From assembly GCA_009917555.1 (NCBI GenBank), contig QZDX01000022.1:1-64000 (forward strand): a DNA stretch of 64,000 bases, in the 5' to 3' direction. Of this stretch, positions 61,199 through 64,000 are shown piece after piece; within the stretch, counting starts at the first letter, position 1, and every line of letters begins with the position of its first letter. The DNA comes from a bacterium 1XD21-13. GTDB taxonomy: Bacteria; Bacillota; Clostridia; Lachnospirales; Lachnospiraceae. Position numbers and translations under genes: made by a program. The notes below the pieces were generated by a model. The model worked only from the letters and a program-made list of their open reading frames with translations, searched no databases and had not been told where the DNA came from.

Positions 61199-61229
61199 TT
61201 ACGGAACTGGAAACTTACGGAACTGGAAT
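61199..61229 (+). repeat. Tandem pair of the CGGAACTGGAAT motif
   Basis: TTACGGAACTGGAA occurs twice, at 61199-61212 and 61215-61228, a period of 16 bp, in the leader of the efflux operon 17-47 bases before its start codon. Confidence 0.6.
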
Positions 61230-61245
61230 AAGAAAGGGGAGCTGC

Positions 61246-61941
61246 ATGAGCGCACTGGTAGAGGTAAGAGACATCTGCAAGGTCTACAATCCCGGAGAAA
61301 ATGAGGTACGGGCTCTGGACCATGTAAGTCTTACCATTAACAAAGGAGAATTTGTGGCCATCATCGGCCAGTCCGGCTCCGGCAAATCTACGTTGATGAA
61401 CATGCTGGGCTGTCTGGACGTTCCCACCTCGGGGAAATATTTCTTAAATGGAAAGGATGTTTCAAAGCTCAGTGATGACGAGCAGTCGGACATCCGCAAC
61501 CTGGAAATCGGATTTATTTTCCAGGGCTTTAATTTGATCAGCAATCTGACTGCCATTGAAAATGTGGAGCTTCCGCTGATATACCGTGGCGTGGGCAAAC
61601 GGGAACGGCACAAGCTGGCAGTGGATGCCCTTAAAATCGTGGGCCTTTCCCATCGTCTGAATCACAGACCCAACGAAATGTCCGGCGGACAGCAGCAGAG
61701 GGTGGCCATTGCCAGAGCAATTGCGGCGAAGCCCCCGGTGATACTGGCCGACGAGCCTACGGGTAATCTGGATTCGGCCTCCAGCAAGGAGATTTTACAG
61801 ATTTTAAAAGAACTGTATGTGGGAGGCAGAACGGTGATTCTGATTACCCATGACAACGGCATTGCGGCCCAGGCAAAACGGGTGATCCGCATTATGGACG
61901 GAAAGATAGAATCGGATATGGAAAATGAGGAGAATCAGTGA
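61246..61941 (+). CDS. ABC transporter ATP-binding protein, MacB/LolD type
   Basis: 231 residues from ATG 61246 (AGGGGAG upstream); the frame from 61132 crosses the leader repeats and is rejected. Walker A GQSGSGKST, Q loop FIFQGFNLI, signature MSGGQQQRVAIARAI, Walker B VILADEPTGNLD. This is the typical stand-alone ATPase of MacB/YknY-type exporters. It ends inside the start of the adaptor gene (TGATG). Confidence 0.96.
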   Translation: MSALVEVRDICKVYNPGENEVRALDHVSLTINKGEFVAIIGQSGSGKSTLMNMLGCLDVPTSGKYFLNGKDVSKLSDDEQSDIRNLEIGFIFQGFNLISNLTAIENVELPLIYRGVGKRERHKLAVDALKIVGLSHRLNHRPNEMSGGQQQRVAIARAIAAKPPVILADEPTGNLDSASSKEILQILKELYVGGRTVILITHDNGIAAQAKRVIRIMDGKIESDMENEENQ

Positions 61942-63626
61942 TGTTTAAGAGGAAGAACAAGGAACAGGAAGTAATGGAAGTGGAGCAGGCAGCAGTGGAG
62001 GGAAAGAGCCCTCTGGACGAGTGGGATGATTCCTTACAGGAGGATCTGGGCGAGAAGCAGAAAAAGCGTTTCTTCTTTTGGAAAAAGAAAGATGAGGATG
62101 TGGAAAAAGTGCCGCTTACGCCGGAGCAGAAGAAAAAACGCAGGAAGCGTCTGATTATTGGCGGCATTGTGGTGGTGATCTTGGCCTTGAATGTGATACC
62201 GAAGATGTTTGCGCCGGAGGTGCTGCCCACCGTGAGCGTGGCGGAAGCCTACCAGGGAACGGTGGAGCAGACCATTGACGGCAGCGGAAGCGTAAAGTCC
62301 GAGCATGTGAAGACGTATTTTTCTCCTGTATCGGCAACGGTCACCCAGTTTGACCTGCAGGTGGGAGATACGGTGGAGGCGGGAGCTATGCTTCTCACCT
62401 ATGACGCCGCAGAGCTGGAAGAGCTTTACAAGCAGGCGGAGCTGACAGGAAGCGCCGCGGGCTACGGCTACCAGGACGCCATTACCAGAGATAATAAAAA
62501 TGTGTCCGAGTACAATCGTTCCTCCCAGGCGCTGGGGATTCTGGAGCAGCAGGTGGAGGACGAGAAGAATGAAAATGAGCATGTGCAGGATCGGATCACC
62601 GAATATACGGAGAAACAGGCAGCTTCATCTATGGAATTGAATAATCGTCAGATTGAGCTGGAGGATGCAAATATTGAGCTTAGGGCAGCACAGGCACGAC
62701 TGGAGGAATTGGAGAAAGCGACACCATCAGATGTAGCAGAGGAGAAGGCAGCTCTTCAGACAACCATAGCAGCAGCAACCACGAAGCGGAATAATGCCCA
62801 GAAACGGATAGAGGAAGAACAAAAGAACCTCAATGAGATCAACGAAAAGCTGAATAAATACCAGGATCGCTTAAAGGATTCCACCGAAAACCTGGAAAAG
62901 CTGCAGACCAACAAGGCCAAGGAGGAGGGAATCAAGGATTCCACCGACGCCTCCCGTCTGACTGCCGCAGCCCGAAACGAATTAGCTGCCAATAACAACC
63001 TGAGCACCTTAAATGCCCAGATGTCAAAGGATGAGATCAATGCCGGCAAAGCCGGAATCCAGGCGGAATTCTCCGGTGTAGTTACCGAGGTGGCTGCTGT
63101 ATCCGGAGGTCCGGCAGCCAAGGGGGGAAGCCTGTTTACCATAGCAAGCAATGAGGATGTGGTGGTAGATATGTCCGTAACCCGGTTTGACCTGGAAAAG
63201 CTGGAGGTGGGCCAGACTGCGGAGATTAACCTGGCAGGAAAGACCTACACCGGCAAGGTGAGCAAGCTGAGCCGTCTGGCGGCAGAGAACAGCAAGGGTA
63301 CGCCGGTGGTCAGCGCTGAGATACATATTGACAACCCGGACGAGAACATTTACCTGGGTTTGGAGGCCAAGGTGACCGTCAGCGGACGCAGGGCAGAGAA
63401 TGTGATTGTAGTGCCCGTGGAGGCTGTGAATACAGGCGTGGACGGAAGCTTCTGCTATGTGGTGGACGAGAACGGCGTGGTTGCCAGAAGAGATGTGGTA
63501 ACCGGCCTTGCTTCCTCCATGGAAATTGAGATTCAATCGGGCTTAAATGCCGGAGATAAGGTAATCCGCAATACAACTGGCATGATGCTGGAAGAGGGCA
63601 TGAGAGTTACGCCTATGGAGGAATAG
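61941..63626 (+). CDS. Efflux periplasmic-adaptor-type (MacA/HlyD) protein
   Basis: 561 residues. A charged N-terminal cytosolic part of about 70 residues precedes a transmembrane helix at 71-86. The biotinyl-lipoyl half (TYFSPVSATVTQFDLQVGDTVEAG) is split by a long coiled coil (about 170-345, rich in Glu, Lys, Gln, Ala). The beta-barrel and the membrane-proximal domain follow (VVDMSVTRFDLEKLEVGQTAEINL, VPVEAVNTGVDGSFCYVVDENG). In Gram-positive cells such YknX-like proteins link the permease to the outside. TGATG overlap with the ATPase gene. Confidence 0.93.
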   Translation: MFKRKNKEQEVMEVEQAAVEGKSPLDEWDDSLQEDLGEKQKKRFFFWKKKDEDVEKVPLTPEQKKKRRKRLIIGGIVVVILALNVIPKMFAPEVLPTVSVAEAYQGTVEQTIDGSGSVKSEHVKTYFSPVSATVTQFDLQVGDTVEAGAMLLTYDAAELEELYKQAELTGSAAGYGYQDAITRDNKNVSEYNRSSQALGILEQQVEDEKNENEHVQDRITEYTEKQAASSMELNNRQIELEDANIELRAAQARLEELEKATPSDVAEEKAALQTTIAAATTKRNNAQKRIEEEQKNLNEINEKLNKYQDRLKDSTENLEKLQTNKAKEEGIKDSTDASRLTAAARNELAANNNLSTLNAQMSKDEINAGKAGIQAEFSGVVTEVAAVSGGPAAKGGSLFTIASNEDVVVDMSVTRFDLEKLEVGQTAEINLAGKTYTGKVSKLSRLAAENSKGTPVVSAEIHIDNPDENIYLGLEAKVTVSGRRAENVIVVPVEAVNTGVDGSFCYVVDENGVVARRDVVTGLASSMEIEIQSGLNAGDKVIRNTTGMMLEEGMRVTPMEE

Positions 63627-63628
63627 GG

Positions 63629-64000
63629 ATGGCACAATTACTGGAATATTTGAAAATGGCTGTGGATAATATCCGGGCCAACAAGGGCCGCTCCATTCTG
63701 ACCATGCTTGGAATCATCATCGGTATTTCTTCCGTAATTATGATTATGTCCATCGGACAGGGAGCCAAAGGAGAGATTGGAGATCAGCTGAATGCCGTTG
63801 CAGGAGGTCAGATATACATCAGCGGCGCTTATGGAGACAGTGACTTGATTTATCTGACGCCGGAGGATCTGGAGGCAATCAAAGGGGTGGAGGGCGTCAA
63901 GGGCGTAACGCCGAATGACAGTATGTCCGGAAAGCTGATTTCTCCCAGAGATATTGAATTTGATGTGGGAATTACCACCGGAACGGAGGATGTGAAATAT
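63629..64000 (+). CDS. MacB-type ABC transporter permease (partial, runs off the window)
   Basis: The first 124 codons are present. The opening (YLKMAVDNIRANKGRSILTMLGIIIGISSVIMIMSIGQG) is the characteristic first helix and its lead-in for FtsX/MacB permeases, followed by the extracellular MacB_PCD domain (LTPEDLEAIKGVEGVKGVTP). It starts two bases after the adaptor's stop, completing the three-part export operon; the substrate is unknown. Confidence 0.92.
   Translation, partial: MAQLLEYLKMAVDNIRANKGRSILTMLGIIIGISSVIMIMSIGQGAKGEIGDQLNAVAGGQIYISGAYGDSDLIYLTPEDLEAIKGVEGVKGVTPNDSMSGKLISPRDIEFDVGITTGTEDVKY

Noticed and set aside
61132-61245. Longer N terminus for the MacB-type ATPase
   Set aside because: It consists of the leader repeats, and ATG 61246 has AGGGGAG upstream.
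1-64000. CRISPR arrays, rRNA genes, complete insertion sequences and known riboswitches
   Set aside because: I looked for regular repeats with spacers, rRNA-like stretches, transposase signatures and familiar riboswitch cores and found none.

Overview
The window reads as a chromosomal segment of a Gram-positive gut Clostridia, most likely a Lachnospiraceae member. The pointers are lipobox-type binding proteins, strong AGGAGG ribosome-binding sites, consensus sigma-A promoters, LL-diaminopimelate aminotransferase (DapL), a glutamine synthetase followed by an ANTAR-domain gene, and PadR/DUF1700 and BlaI/M56 gene pairs. The assignment is an inference; there is no rRNA to confirm it.

Layout. 0-1 kb: remnant of an SF2 helicase. 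1-8.2 kb: an AT-rich sugar operon (VOC protein, fructose-6-phosphate aldolase-like transaldolase, RbsA/RbsC/RbsB-type transporter, class II aldolase) with a divergent LacI repressor and three matching operator sites around a perfect consensus promoter. 8.5-10.1 kb: a K+ channel fused to a nucleotide-binding-like region and a C-terminal RyR-like domain. 10.2-13.4 kb: a hybrid histidine kinase with two receivers. 13.7-20.5 kb: housekeeping and stress genes (HtrA protease, ClpX-like unfoldase, acyltransferase, DUF3810 putative metallopeptidase, NUDIX hydrolase, superoxide dismutase). 20.6 kb: tRNA-Pro(GGG), then a truncated AAA-ATPase/nuclease gene. 21.9-25.0 kb: glnA, an ANTAR antiterminator-like gene and dapF. 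25.1-37.8 kb: a second, complete sugar regulon with LacI regulator, operator, a binding protein plus two permeases and one ATPase, two TIM-barrel isomerase-like proteins, a mutarotase-like protein, class II aldolase, rhamnulokinase-like kinase and mannitol-type dehydrogenase. 37.8-39.2 kb: dapL. 39.5-42.5 kb: an FtsA-like protein with a long tail, and an amidohydrolase. 42.6-46.5 kb: DUF4180, an M56/BlaR1-like sensor with its BlaI-like repressor and tandem operators, and an HxlR regulator. 46.6-54 kb: a patchwork of a SPASM remnant, nitroreductase and ferredoxin genes, a decapitated carbohydrate operon, decayed XRE/ImmA genes and a polyferredoxin. 54-59 kb: PadR/DUF1700/membrane protein, then a two-component system with direct-repeat boxes. 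59-64 kb: M19 dipeptidase, class I amidotransferase-type hydrolase, and a MacAB-like efflux system running off the end.

How parts may work together. The promoter and start-proximal hairpin-terminator in front of glnA is nearly duplicated in front of dapL 16 kb away, and the gene after glnA encodes a degenerate receiver plus ANTAR RNA-binding domain. This suggests a small regulon joining nitrogen assimilation and lysine/peptidoglycan precursor synthesis through transcription attenuation. The 26-37 kb cluster contains all steps of an isomerase, kinase, aldolase route for an unidentified sugar. Several regions (0-1, 21, 42.5, 46.7 and 50-52 kb) hold gene remnants, so this stretch has repeatedly gained and lost accessory DNA.
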